Source of the DNA: Paramacrobiotus metropolitanus
Lineage: Eukaryota; Tardigrada; Eutardigrada; Parachela; Macrobiotidae
Direction: 5' to 3'
Assembly: GCF_019649055.1 (NCBI RefSeq)
Contig: NW_026570470.1
Span: 1 to 64,000 of the forward strand
Length of the DNA: 64,000 nt
Shown: positions 1-9,914 of the stretch, one piece after another
Numbering within the stretch: position 1 is the stretch's first letter
How the letters are laid out: every line of letters starts with the position of its first letter
Program-made: the position numbers and the translations under genes
The notes under the pieces: generated by a model
The model's database searches: none
The model's input: the letters and a program-made list of their open reading frames with translations, nothing else
Told to the model about the DNA's origin: nothing

Positions 1-1150
1 TTGCGCTTCTCCCTTGCTTCGGCCGACTTAGTCGAGTCGGTTGAGGACGGCTGACTTTTGTCTTGACCGGCGTATCGAAGTGAATACTTCCCGGTCATGT
101 TCGCACGCCGAGAATAGTCCGTGTTGAACTTTCTCGCGTACTGATCTTCTCGAGGATTTGACATTGTTGTCAAGTCAGGTCGGCTCTGGTGGAGCCTTAA
201 AGGTTTAATCAGTTAGAAAGAGAAAGTCGAACAATCTTCTGTGTGAAGATGTTCGGCAAAATCGGAAAATGTCTTTTTGTTCAGGAACTTCCAAGGGTCA
301 GGATCGTCCGGTGAAATGTTGTTGTTGTTGTTGTTGTGTCTGTTGGTGACTCAGTACACAGGGTATCAGTATACAGTACAATGGTACAGTACAGTACGTA
401 ATAGTAGTACGGTGTAGTACGTCCTATGTTACTGTGCTGACCAGTGTGACGTAACAGGTTAAGTGGTCTTGCACTTCTGCCTACGTCACAAAATGCGAGC
501 CGCGTGCAAAATTTGCAAAAAACGATGAATCACGCCTATGTTAGGCTATGGGAACTTTCCCCTGCACGCTGATTGGCTGCCTCTTAAGTACTGATAAGCG
601 GTCGTTATGACGTCACAAGGAAGTTCGAGAATTTTCGCGCTATTTCCCGTTAGAAAAACAAATTATTTTTGCTCGGCTAGAAGGTCGATCTAGCTCGGAT
701 TTTGAAGTTTTTAACCGTTAGAAATTAATTTTATTAATTAAGAAAATTTTCTGGTGGTCGAAACACCGTTAGAAATCAAAAATAAGAGAATTTCCGACCT
801 GTTGCCGGTTAGCCTTTGTCTAACTGTCTAGACAGGTTCGTTGACCTAGCAGGTCGGTTCTCGACCAAAAGCAAAATTCCGAGTCGGTTTCTCCGTCGAA
901 AATTACTTTTTAACCGTTAAAAGTTCAGATATACGGCTAGAAATAGTTTTCTACCGCTAGAAAGTGAAATGCCGACCTAGTTTCGGCTAAAATCGACCTA
1001 TAACCGTGACTTTACCAGTGTCGGTGTCGGTGTCGGTTCCGGTCGATTTCCTCCGTCCGAGGTCGGAAATCCGTCGTTTCCGAGCTGAAATCCGCGAGTA
1101 AAGTTGCGGGTCGCTGTTCAAAGCGAAGGTCCCCGTATTATAGGATTAAT
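1..1150. other. Non-coding leader-like DNA rich in GTTAGAAA motifs
   Basis: No open frame of interest is present. The motif GTTAGAAA or its variants GTTAAAA and GCTAGAAA recurs near positions 211, 649, 716, 767, 907, 939 and 956, usually preceded by CC or AC. A short (GTT)n run lies near 315 and a triple GTCGGT run at 1020-1037. The wording (many GTCGG and CCGACC blocks) resembles an untranslated leader or LTR/UTR of a retroelement, and the plus-strand gypsy pol at the right end of the window has a similar base style, but no terminal repeat was found to prove a link. Confidence 0.35.
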
Positions 1151-1162
1151 CCGTTCGCGCTG

Positions 1163-1800
1163 CAGACTCTCGTTCGAGTCTGGTCCGTCGGTTGGGAGAA
1201 AAAAAATGTCCGTACGTTCGGGAAACTGAGATTCCGCTCTTCAATGTGGAAGAGACCAAGGAACTGTGCTCACCAGCTGGGTAGGAATCACTTCAGTGAT
1301 CCCCGTTTTCCTCAGCTGTAAGACGATGCGACCGTTCTGATCGACAGTCAGTGCAGAGATTGCTTCAGCAATCGGTCTGACAGTGACTGAAAAGGTTTCC
1401 AGACAGGTTCTCCGTGAATGAAGCCTTCACCGTCTCCTCAAAGGGTCCGTTGAAGGAAAACCAAACGATTCTGCTTACCATGTAACAGGCAAGCGCGAGG
1501 AGATCACGAGTGATGCTTTATTGACAAATAAAGGGAGCAATGCTGCGTAATAGCAGGAAAGCAAGAACAAAGCACTGATGGCTAAGCAAGTGAATGCTAG
1601 AAAAAGCTCTTGAGCGTTCGTCAAGACGTGAAAGAAGCAACTGGCGGCAAGCACGTGCTGTGTGCCATCAGCTGTGTGATGATGCGCAGACTGGACTCAA
1701 TCCAACGCGAGCGTATGAACGCTGAGTCATACTGCGAGAGAGGGACGAGAGAGCAAGTATGCTCAGTGTGTGCGCTGCGTATATCCGCTTCAGCGGATAT
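1163..1800. other. Array of short perfect stem-loops
   Basis: At least seven short perfect inverted repeats lie in 640 bp: CAGACTC/GAGTCTG (1163-1182), CTCTTC/GAAGAG (1237-1254), ATCAC-TTCA-GTGAT (1287-1300), GATTGC-TTCA-GCAATC (1358-1373, inside a longer imperfect stem 1345-1389), CTTTATT-GACA-AATAAAG (1516-1533), AGCGT-ATGA-ACGCT (1710-1723) and ATATCCGC-TTCA-GCGGATAT (1781-1800). Three share the loop TTCA. The open frames here are short on both strands and have no recognisable domain. It may be a structured RNA or a retroelement leader; function unknown. Confidence 0.5.
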
Positions 1801-2082
1801 GAGTGCAGTGCAGCAGCACACGTACGTACAGCGAGAGAGGCGATATGGCAAGCATGAGTGCAGTACGTCCATGGTGGGCCGTATGCACCAGGCGCAGTCA
1901 TGTGCCTCTGACAATCTTCTCTACAGATCTCATTTGTACGGCTGCAATATGTGCAGATCTTAGAAGGGTGGACGCCTGCGACAGGTGAACACTGCTGATT
2001 ATGTGAACAACTAACAGCAATTTGAATTAATTTAATATATGAGTTCTGAATTTACCGAGGATAGTGTTGAAGTAAAATTCTC

Positions 2083-2157
2083 GCCGATGACGGGACTCGA
2101 ACCCGTGATAGCTGCGTCTAAAGCCGTGCGTGCGACTAACCACTGAATCACACCGAC
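2083..2157 (-). tRNA. Degenerate tRNA-like sequence (tRNA pseudogene or SINE head)
   Basis: Read on the minus strand, a 7-bp acceptor stem closes completely (GTCGGTG with CATCGGC, two G.T pairs). The T arm is perfect (ACGGG / TTCGAGT / CCCGT, a canonical box B), and a box-A-like D loop with AGTGGTTA is present. I cannot form a proper anticodon stem around the GGCTTTAGA segment, so no anticodon is assigned. The length of 75 nt is right. Either the gene has decayed or this is the tRNA-derived head of a SINE. A flanking CCACTGAAC repeat (2164-2200) is not tRNA. Confidence 0.45.
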
Positions 2158-2201
2158 TGCATTACCACTGAACCACTGAACTACTGCGACGAACCACTGA
2201 A

Positions 2202-2229
2202 CCTGGCCGATATCGCGATATCGGCCAGG
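2202..2229. repeat. Perfect 28-bp palindrome
   Basis: The half-site CCTGGCCGATATCG is followed at once by its exact reverse complement, with no spacer. It lies between the tRNA-like sequence and the ORF at 2235 and is inside that ORF's open frame when the frame is extended upstream. Confidence 0.9.
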
Positions 2230-2234
2230 ACTAC

Positions 2235-2456
2235 GTGTTTCGCGCTCTTGGTTTTGAAACGCTCGGACCGCCCCGACCGGATGCTGCCCGCACGATAACG
2301 GAATTCGGACAGATGATACGACAGGAAACCGGCGAAAAACGAGCCACGCAATATCTGCGCCAGCGGATCAGCATCGAAATCCAACGAGGAAATGCGGCAA
2401 CGATCTTGGGGAGTGCCGATAGGGGCAAATTTAGACCAGATTTTCTCTGTGATTAG
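2235..2456 (+). CDS. Short ORF, possibly a transposon-protein fragment
   Basis: An open frame of 73 codons with no ATG at its start; the frame is open back to about 2172, so it is probably a fragment or exon. The peptide is charged and looks like real coding sequence (…ETGEKRATQYL…QRISIEIQRGNAATILG…). I have an impression that the QRISIEIQRGN segment resembles a motif seen in transposon-encoded proteins but cannot name the family. It ends in TAG/TAA-rich AT sequence. Unknown function. Confidence 0.25.
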   Translation: MFRALGFETLGPPRPDAARTITEFGQMIRQETGEKRATQYLRQRISIEIQRGNAATILGSADRGKFRPDFLCD

Positions 2457-2459
2457 GCC

Positions 2460-3890
2460 GCCTCTGTCGATTGATGCTTAATGTGATCGTTTCTGAAGTT
2501 GTTGTGAAAATTTTTCTGTGAACAGTTGTTTGATAATAAAAACATATGACTGCATTATCATTTCATCTTAAGATTCTAACGCACTATGCGATGGAAGAGC
2601 CTAAGCTAAACTAAACTATGGAAACGGTTTCCGCTGCGCGGTGCAGTTCCTTAAGTGGTCAAGCACGCGGGACCGTTGACAATTGCTAGAGCGCCTCGTA
2701 CGTGCCCCTTGGGTGTGCCGGGTGTCGACGCCAATCGCCTTTGCTGCCAGCGACATTGTCATGCAGAGCATGCACCGAGCCACAGTGAAAACGAAAAGTG
2801 ACCTTGGACTTTTCACTTGTTTCTTTACCGCAGCCGAAATAGTCCGCATAGACCAGCGGGAACCGTAAGGCGTAACGGGTTGCTAATATTATCGGCTTGC
2901 GGACGCGAGAACGCCATTGTAAGGGAATCACTTATAAGTTGTTAGTTTTTCTCTAAAGAAACTGTCGTACTAAACAAATCCGTTGCGTTAAACTGCAGCG
3001 CATCGCGCGCTTCTCACAAACTACAGCACCGGGAGCGAACAGAGAAGCGCTTGGTTGTGCAATGTACGTTAAAACGAAGACTACAAAGTACCTACTTGTT
3101 TCTGCCCTAACCTGTACCAATAATACAAGGCAAGGTTTTTTATTGTTCAATATTTACTTTAATGTACGTATAGTTTACTTTGCATGATGCCTTAGCAACC
3201 TATCCGAACGAATCACCACCAACCGAAGTTACGGTGTGTGCAGTTAATCATCAAGAACGATCCATCAAGAACGATCCGCCGCGGACGACAGGATGGCGCA
3301 CTTGTCTGGGAATGTTTCCTGCGAAATGCTACAATAATTTTCCTTTTCCCATATCAGAAGTACGCTGCGTCATTTCCCTGTTATGCAGCTTATCCCGGCT
3401 CTTTACGGCATGCTGCTGTACAGCCTGTGCCCATGGCCACCGTGCAGCGCGTGCGCGAGACAGAAGGACGCGGCTGTTCGCTCTGGACAATGGGTACTTT
3501 CAATTCAGGTCTAAGCCAGTGTGCCCAACGCTTGGCCAGATATGAGTTATGAATGTGAATCAACAGGAGATAAGAAGAAGACCACAGATTGGATATTAAA
3601 ATATGATACATATCGCCAACACATGCCCCCTTTAAGGCAAACATGCCAAAAGATAAATCTAGTCTAGAGTAGATTTACCGTATGGCATCGTTGACTTATC
3701 CATTCAGTTTAGCATTGCGAAGTTGTTTGTACGTATGAAAACTGTGCCATTATCACGAACACTAACAGTATAAAAAAATTTACCAACAACTGCATTCTTT
3801 ACACGAAAACTGTGCAGTTTAATTAGTGTGTAAACTGACTATTATTTGCACTATCATTTGCGGTTATTTGTATTTTATCGGATTACGGCT
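2460..3890. other. No supported gene
   Basis: Overlapping short frames exist on both strands (for example near 2616-2931 and 3180-3552), but none has a domain, a convincing start or splice logic. A small tandem duplication of CATCAAGAACGATC occurs near 3248-3276. The final 300 bp probably contain the left end of the PIF/Harbinger element, whose inverted terminus I could not identify. Confidence 0.4.
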
Positions 3891-3906
3891 AGTACATATA
3901 AATTAA

Positions 3907-5518
3907 ATGGCGACACCAGTTCGCACTGTTTTGCCTGCAATCCGCGCAAGGGATCTTGTTCCTACTGCTCCCGCTGCACGCACCAGTACTGGTAATCAGG
4001 GATCACCAGGACCAACAAAATCCGGAGAACAGCCGAAACAGCGAGCTGCAAAACATAGCTGGACAGAACGGGAAGAACGTTTTTTAGTAGAATGGCTGCA
4101 AGACTTTGAAAACTACCAAGAATGGAAATGCGCGGGGAAAATCGACCCAAACGACCAGAAGAAAACTACTACTGGCAAAACCAAAGCTCACGTTGCCAAA
4201 GCCATTGCCCAACACCTGGTCACCAAATGCGGCGCTCATACCAAACTACGCACTGTCAAAAACATCAAGGTGAAAATCCAATGCTTCGAAGCCAAATGGA
4301 AAGACGTGAATACCTGGCTGAAGGGAACGGGCAATGGTATTATGGAAATTGGTGAAGAACGTGCGGATAGGCTTAAACGCCAGCCTGTTGTGGGTAAGAT
4401 TAAGAATATTAGTCTTTAATGAGTGCAATAATTATGAGTTGTTAAGAGGAATGCAAAGGGTAAGACATTAGTCTACAGCTGGCTGTGAAGTTGTAAATAC
4501 CGATGTAGTAGAAGTCACTAAAGACGACCGAGTCGAGGCGTTTTCTGAGTATACGCAGTCTATGTACGCATTAATGCACCGCAGATTGAAAGATTACTTG
4601 ACGCGTCTATAATTAGTGCAGCACTCGGAGTGTGGCTGAGTTGCTGGCTCTGACGTCAGCAACTGCGATGCATGTACCTGCCAATATAATGCTGCGGCTG
4701 AAAATGTCCGAAGTAACAAAAAGCGAAAAGCGTTTGTTTGCATATAAACAAAAATATTTTCAGGAATCTAACTATGCAGATTATCTTTATAAACAAAAAT
4801 ATGAACCTGAGTGAAATTTTGCAAAAACCAAAAATTTCAAACTTTTGTTAATTTTTGTAAACTGGCTAATCGCGTTGTGTATTGGTTTTTTACAGATGAA
4901 GTCATAAGGCAGTTCAAGTATTTTTTCGAACTGGACGAAGTCATGTGGGACAGAGCAGCGAACGAGCCAGCGTACGTTTCGAATACGGGAACCAACAACA
5001 ATGCAAATGTTCCAGAGGTTTTGTTTGGCGGCGGCAGAGGCAGCTCGGATGAAGAAACAGAGCACGTGGCGGGGGCGGCTGCCTCTAGCGCTGGAAGTAT
5101 TGGTGCGGTTATGGATGGGGACGAAGTGTTCCCCAGTTATCTCGATCAACGATTGGATGGAGATGTCGACATGGATGATGAACCGCCATCTGTAGACCCC
5201 GGAAAGATCATACTCAACAAGAAAAGTAAACAGGGTGACAAACCGAAGAAAAAGCAAAAGTCTACGGAATTTGCCGATACACTGCTGACTATTGAAGAGA
5301 AGAAAGATCGTCGTTTCGAGGAAGAACTCAAACTTGCCAGAATGCGGGAAGAACGTATGGAGAAACTGCAGGTGGAACAGCTAAGTTTTCAAAAAAAGCA
5401 GTTGGACATGCAAGCTGACGAGTTGGGTATTCGGCGAATGGAGGCTGAAAACCGGCGACTAGAGCTACAACTACGATTACGCAACAGCGGAAATGCAGCA
5501 GGTGATCAGTTTTTCTAA
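3907..5518 (+). CDS. Myb/SANT-like protein of a PIF/Harbinger transposon (2 exons)
   Basis: Exon 1 is 3907-4393, the intron 4394-4895 (502 bp, GTAAGA…TTTTTTACAG), exon 2 4896-5518; the phases close and give 369 aa. The N-terminal third holds the trihelix/SANT-like region (SWTEREERFLVEWLQDF about residues 57-73, then a basic HVAKAIAQHL helix, and KVKIQCFEAKWKD). Exon 2 starts with DEVIRQFKYFFELDEVMWD, continues through an acidic, Gly/Ser-rich linker, a basic stretch (KSKQGDKPKKKQK, a likely nuclear signal) and a long Glu/Arg-rich coiled coil to the C terminus. The domain order fits Harbinger Myb-like proteins. ATG start at 3907. An intact reading frame across a clean intron argues for recent function. 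Confidence 0.8.
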
Positions 5519-5568
5519 GCTTTTAATTCTGATAAAACACCATTTCATTTGAAACTCTCACGTTGATT

Positions 5569-6819
5569 TCACTCACGTATACTAGTTAACACATACTGCA
5601 TAATACGTGCACGTTTATGTTGTCCGTCTTCGTTGTGCTGTACTGGACCAGCGTCCTCTTCGTTGTCGCCATCGTTGTCGTCTTCATTCCAATCGGGATT
5701 AAATGCATCCGAATTTTCTACGCATATGTTATGTAAAATGCAGCAACATCGGAACCAATAAATTGCTATAGTATGGTCATTAGCACTGTTTATAAATTTT
5801 CTTAAACCACGTAGACACTGAAATCTGCCTTTAGTATGTCCGATTGTGTGTTCTGATTTCACTCGGGCGCGGCAGTGGCAGTAGTTGAAAAGGCTGTGGT
5901 CACGCGTTGGTATCTGGTTTTTCCGGAAAGGCGGGATGACAGTAGTAGTGCAGGAATAAGCGCTATCTCCAAGTATGTACTCATCTCCATTAAAATACTG
6001 CGAAGAATTAGTCTCCAATGGCGAGTTTTTAAAAACACGTGCATCATGCACTGAGCCGGGATATCCACAAGACGCAAACAGAATGCGCCGGTCAGCATCA
6101 CACACGATCATTGCAGCAATAGCATAACGTCGTTTCCGGTTGAAATAATCTACTCCGTTAAGACCTGGCCGATATTCAAGCACGATATCTGTGCCGTCGA
6201 CAAACCCAATACAATTGGGGAAATGATATTCTGACCGGATTTTGGTTTTTATTGCAAGTTTTTCTTCGGGTGAAGGCCACCGAATAACTTCATCCTCCAG
6301 CGACAACAATGCGGCAATCACCCTGCGAGTGAACAATTCCACTGTACCTTCTGACAATCCGAAGCGACGGGCAGTTTTGCCAATAGATGCAGCGTTTCCA
6401 GAATTCCCAAACCGGTAAAGGGCAATTGTTAGCTGGTCGCTGACAGATGACTGGGGTTTTGGGTTATTACTCACAAAAATTTGGTGGTTGGCAATTTTAC
6501 CGAGTACGATCTCAAATGTTGACTGTGACATACGAAACTCCTGTCTAAACCTTTCGTCATCCAAATTAGGCAGAATATTTCGCATAAAATTAGAACTTTT
6601 TGGCACAGTTAATCGGGGATCGGGATAGCGGGTTAACTCGAGATAAAACCGAATAATTAGCATCGTCAATTCATCATCATCCTTGGTGCGAGAAAAAATA
6701 GATAGCGGAGCGTCATCATCCGGCAGAAGTAAAGATCTGGTTTTGCTGTATGCGGCATTTTGCAAAATTAACCTTTCGATCAGATCGATGGCTAATTTGC
6801 GCTTACTTTTGCGCGGCAT
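5569..6819 (-). CDS. PIF/Harbinger (HARBI1-like) DDE transposase
   Basis: 416 aa from the ATG at 6819 (ATGCCGCGC); the frame is open a few codons upstream but only from a TTG. An N-terminal helix-turn-helix-like region (about 125-170, with ASIGKTARRFGLSEGTVE) precedes the DDE_4 nuclease core: first Asp in FVDGTDI (about D208), second in YILGDSAY (about D285), Glu in RARVKSEHTIGHTKGRF (about E323). The family hallmarks GYPGSVHDARVF and the C-terminal acidic tail are present. The length is normal for the family and there are no lesions. It catalyses cut-and-paste transposition with a 3-bp target duplication in characterised members. It converges with the Myb-like gene. Confidence 0.9.
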   Translation of the reverse strand: MPRKSKRKLAIDLIERLILQNAAYSKTRSLLLPDDDAPLSIFSRTKDDDELTMLIIRFYLELTRYPDPRLTVPKSSNFMRNILPNLDDERFRQEFRMSQSTFEIVLGKIANHQIFVSNNPKPQSSVSDQLTIALYRFGNSGNAASIGKTARRFGLSEGTVELFTRRVIAALLSLEDEVIRWPSPEEKLAIKTKIRSEYHFPNCIGFVDGTDIVLEYRPGLNGVDYFNRKRRYAIAAMIVCDADRRILFASCGYPGSVHDARVFKNSPLETNSSQYFNGDEYILGDSAYSCTTTVIPPFRKNQIPTRDHSLFNYCHCRARVKSEHTIGHTKGRFQCLRGLRKFINSANDHTIAIYWFRCCCILHNICVENSDAFNPDWNEDDNDGDNEEDAGPVQHNEDGQHKRARIMQYVLTSIRE

Positions 6820-6899
6820 TTTAGAAAACAATAGCGCTGTAACCTGTAGCAGTCACTTTCTTGAAGTAATCTGCTTCTGACAAACAAATTTTGCATTTT

Positions 6900-8400
6900 T
6901 GATTTTTCGCGCGCTTTTCTTGCATGTGCGATGAGAAAATGCACACACGTACTCGGCTGTTTATCAACAGTCTGACTTATTATAAGTTCGGTCATTCACT
7001 TGTCTCGGCAGTGACAGTTGTTATGTTATCGCATTATTGGGTTGTTTTTTACGCCTCATTTGTTGTTACTCACAGCCAGCTTGGCTTTCAGTAAGGCAGA
7101 CTTGCGATAGACCAACAGAAATGTCACTCTCTAATGTATGTGCGAAGTCTAAATTACGATCATTGTTGTCATAATTGTCCGGCTATTTTCATGCGAGTAA
7201 CATTTCCCTGTTTCGTATTGCTTAAATGAGAATAGGATAGGTTTGAAGAATTTTACCAGCTGGCAGCTTCTTATCGATTATCCAAAAGCATTATTTTGGT
7301 ATCTAACTGACTGACGCGTTCGTTTCTTATGACTTTACCAGGTTCCGACTTTTTCGAATTTTATTCTTTCAAACCAATTGGTGTATGACGTACATATTGC
7401 TGATTCCTGTAATCTGCAAGAATTAATTCCCTTAGGCGAGGTAATTGTTTTGCCTTCATTTTCAGAGGAGTTACAATAGCTACAGTTTCCCAGGTAGAAA
7501 AAAATGCTCTTTAAAATGGATGTTTTTTCGAAAGTCGAAGATCCAAATAAAAGCATAACTGTGTAAAAGATCAAAAGGACCGTGGGTCTAAAACGACGCT
7601 CGGGTCCAGCAGTACGTTCGATTCACTTAACTGCCAACTCCTCTCAAACCGAACCGCAAACAACCGCACGCGGGCTGCGTGTCTGCGTTGCACTGCTACC
7701 GCGCGCAGACTGCGATTTGATGAACGCTATATGCAGCCTGCAGGTAGCGTGGTGGTATGTTTACTTTTCTGCGCCGATGCAGGGGACCATTTTCGAAAAA
7801 CAAAAACCCATATTTACTAGAATTAAAGTTTGGACAGTTCTACGCGCCTTATAATCCATTGCCACAATGGAATTGGTTGTTCCTGGTACCGTTGGAAAGA
7901 CAAAATTATTTTACATACTGGGTTTTTTTGGTTTTGGAATTGAACCATTCGAATTCCAACGATCAGTGGTTTTCTCAGTTACGGGAATTAGTTTCATGTT
8001 TAAAAATTTATATCTTTACTGCTTTTTACACAAGATTTTTTCAAAATAAATCCAATATGTAAAAAAATTATACGTTATATTTAGAAACAGCAAACTTGAA
8101 GTTGCCCCATTGGGTGCTTCAGCGCAGTTTTTTTGGGGCACATACAACATAAAATTCTATATCCCGTTTGCACTTTTAGGCTTCATTTTAAAAACTTATA
8201 TGTTAAAAAGTGCAATTTATAAGGTTTCTAATGAATCTTTGCACTTCGAGAACAGACCAACCAAAGGCGCACAACAAATTCTCAAAGTTGTCAATAAAAT
8301 TGGCATGCTGCAGACAATTACATCCCGTTAAGCCTCGAGTTTATTCGTGTTTTACTTGATTAGCTGATAAAAGCACCGTACACGTTCGGAAGCGTTTTAA
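6900..8400. other. No supported gene
   Basis: AT-rich DNA with short frames on both strands. A block at 7757-8330 with TTTTCGAAAAACAAAAACCC-type wording and tryptophan/phenylalanine-rich translations looks like non-coding repeat rather than protein. The right terminus of the PIF element should fall near 6.9-7.3 kb but was not identified. Confidence 0.4.
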
Positions 8401-8420
8401 CGGTGTACTTTATATCAATA

Positions 8421-9423
8421 ATGGACGGTATGAATGTTATAGCGGCTGAATTGTCAAGAACTGTGGATGACGTTATTGTTGACCCTGATGACACAATCGA
8501 TGATCGGTACGACGTAATCGAACGAGCGTTGCGCAATCGAGAAGGCGACCTGGTCACATTGCAGTTACCACCGGCAGCGACGACGTCGGCACCACCATCG
8601 GCAGCCGCCGGCAATGTGGTGCGGCCGCGGCTGGGGCAGAATGTGTCGTTTACCTGTCCGGTACCCGGGGGCGGTCATCATACCGGCATCAGCTGGAGCG
8701 TCCAGGGCCGCGCCGTCTTCCAGCACGGGCGCCCAGTTCCGCTGCCGCACGTGCCTCATTATTCGCGCTATGAATTTGTAAATCTGAACGACAGTACCGT
8801 GGCGCTGCGCATCCTCAACGTCTCCCTGCAGTCCAGCGGCGAGATCGCCTGTCATCTGGAGGAGGCAGACAGGAAGACCGGAATGCGCCACTACACACTG
8901 ATCCCCCGCGTCACGCGGGCTGACGAGATTTTCGCGGAACGCTTGAAGCCGCCGTATTGGGTGTCCCTCGGGGACAGCTCTATACTCACCTGCCGGGTCC
9001 GGCTGCCACTGGCGCCGGATGTCGCCGAGAATGTGCGCCAACACTTCATGTGGCGACACAAAACGGAACTGTTCAATGTGCCACCCGAGACGCCCTACAC
9101 GTCACATCTGGGGGTGGCGCCCTATAGATGGGCCTCGCCCAACAGGCCAAGCAGCGCTAACGTCCCCGTGGAGGCCGTCAGATACTCACCCCGTCAGATA
9201 CTCACCCCATACATCGCCTTTGCCAGCGTGGTGGACGGAGCCGGAAGTTTCGGACTCGGGTGTCATTGACAACGCGCGGGATGCGGACTTTGTTTTGAAC
9301 TTTAACTTGTCCAGTGTCCAGTTGAGCGACAACGGCAAGATTGAGTGCTGGTTCCGGCCGCATAAACACCTCCATGAATGGATCGTGCAGACGACGTTGT
9401 TACTTGTCAGTGATAAGATTTAA
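8421..9423 (+). pseudogene. Two-Ig-domain protein gene broken by a 16-bp duplication
   Basis: The ATG at 8421 opens a frame with an acidic N terminus and an Ala/Pro/Thr linker, then an Ig domain with FTC, ISW and SSGEIAC (the disulphide cysteines and core Trp), then a second with ILTC, FMW and LSDNGKIEC. The first frame stops at about 9267. Near 9179-9210 the 16-mer GTCAGATACTCACCCC is directly repeated; the extra 16 bp shift the frame, and the +1 frame then carries the rest of Ig domain 2 to the TAA at 9421. No signal peptide, membrane segment or intron is visible, so the start may be missing or the copy retroposed. The block is GC-rich against AT-rich surroundings. Family assignment is firm, function unknown. 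Confidence 0.75.
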
Positions 9424-9674
9424 ATCAAGCTACTATTTTGCCCTCAAATAATGGATACGTGGCGCGCCCGCGTTCGCAATTTTTGTTATTTATACATATT
9501 TTAATAGCTATTGACTATTGAAAGTTACGGATCGAAAATCTTTCAATGGACAATTTGGGAGGTCATATAGATTAATAAACAGCTGCGGCTTCGCCTCCGC
9601 GTTTCTTGTGGTCCACTGCCAGAATCAGCAAAAACGTTGTTCATTCATGTACCGTTTTGGGCACTGCATAGCGG

Positions 9675-9914
9675 GGTAGCTCGGTCACTTATTGAATCAG
9701 TTAGTGGTTTTCCTCACTAGCAAGTACTGGTAGTTCGGTAACTCACTCACTCAATTAGCGAATGTGATCGCTCGCTGGAAATGGTGGTAGCTGGGGCGCT
9801 TTGCGAGTTAGCGGTTCCGCTTACTGGACCGTAGTGGTAGCTCGGTCACTCAGTTAGTCGGTTAGCGATTTTCCTCGCTGGACAGTAGTGGCAGCTAGGT
9901 AACTCACCCACCTT
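9675..9914. repeat. Degenerate ~54-bp minisatellite, about 4.4 copies
   Basis: Units start at 9675, 9729, 9786, 9836 and 9890 (partial), each beginning GGTAGCTCGGT-like and containing a GTTAGCG(N)TT…CGCTGGA core. Unit lengths are 54, 57, 50 and 54. A TATATAATAAA sequence follows directly at about 9915, so the array could be upstream repeats of an LTR or promoter. Confidence 0.8.

Larger units (their letters stand above)
3850..6900. mobile_element. PIF/Harbinger DNA transposon, apparently intact coding part
   Basis: Two convergent genes about 50 bp apart: a Myb/SANT-like DNA-binding protein on plus (3907-5518, two exons) and a HARBI1-type DDE transposase on minus (5569-6819). That pair is the diagnostic gene content of PIF/Harbinger elements, in which the Myb-like partner assists nuclear import and DNA binding of the transposase. 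Neither gene has a stop or frameshift, unlike most other elements here, so this copy is likely young. Limits are approximate: no matching terminal inverted repeats or 3-bp target duplication were found by eye. Confidence 0.85.

Noticed and set aside
1610-1988. Overlapping frames on both strands with many CAGT/GCAGC words
   Set aside because: They arise from the hairpin-rich, non-coding region; no start context, domain or composition bias supports a protein.
3180-3644. Three overlapping ORFs of 84-121 codons
   Set aside because: All three share the same bases on both strands without domains or splice sites; at most one could be real and none is favoured.
7757-8062. Trp/Phe-rich ORF
   Set aside because: Composition matches AT-rich repeat translated by chance; a second frame over the same bases is also open.
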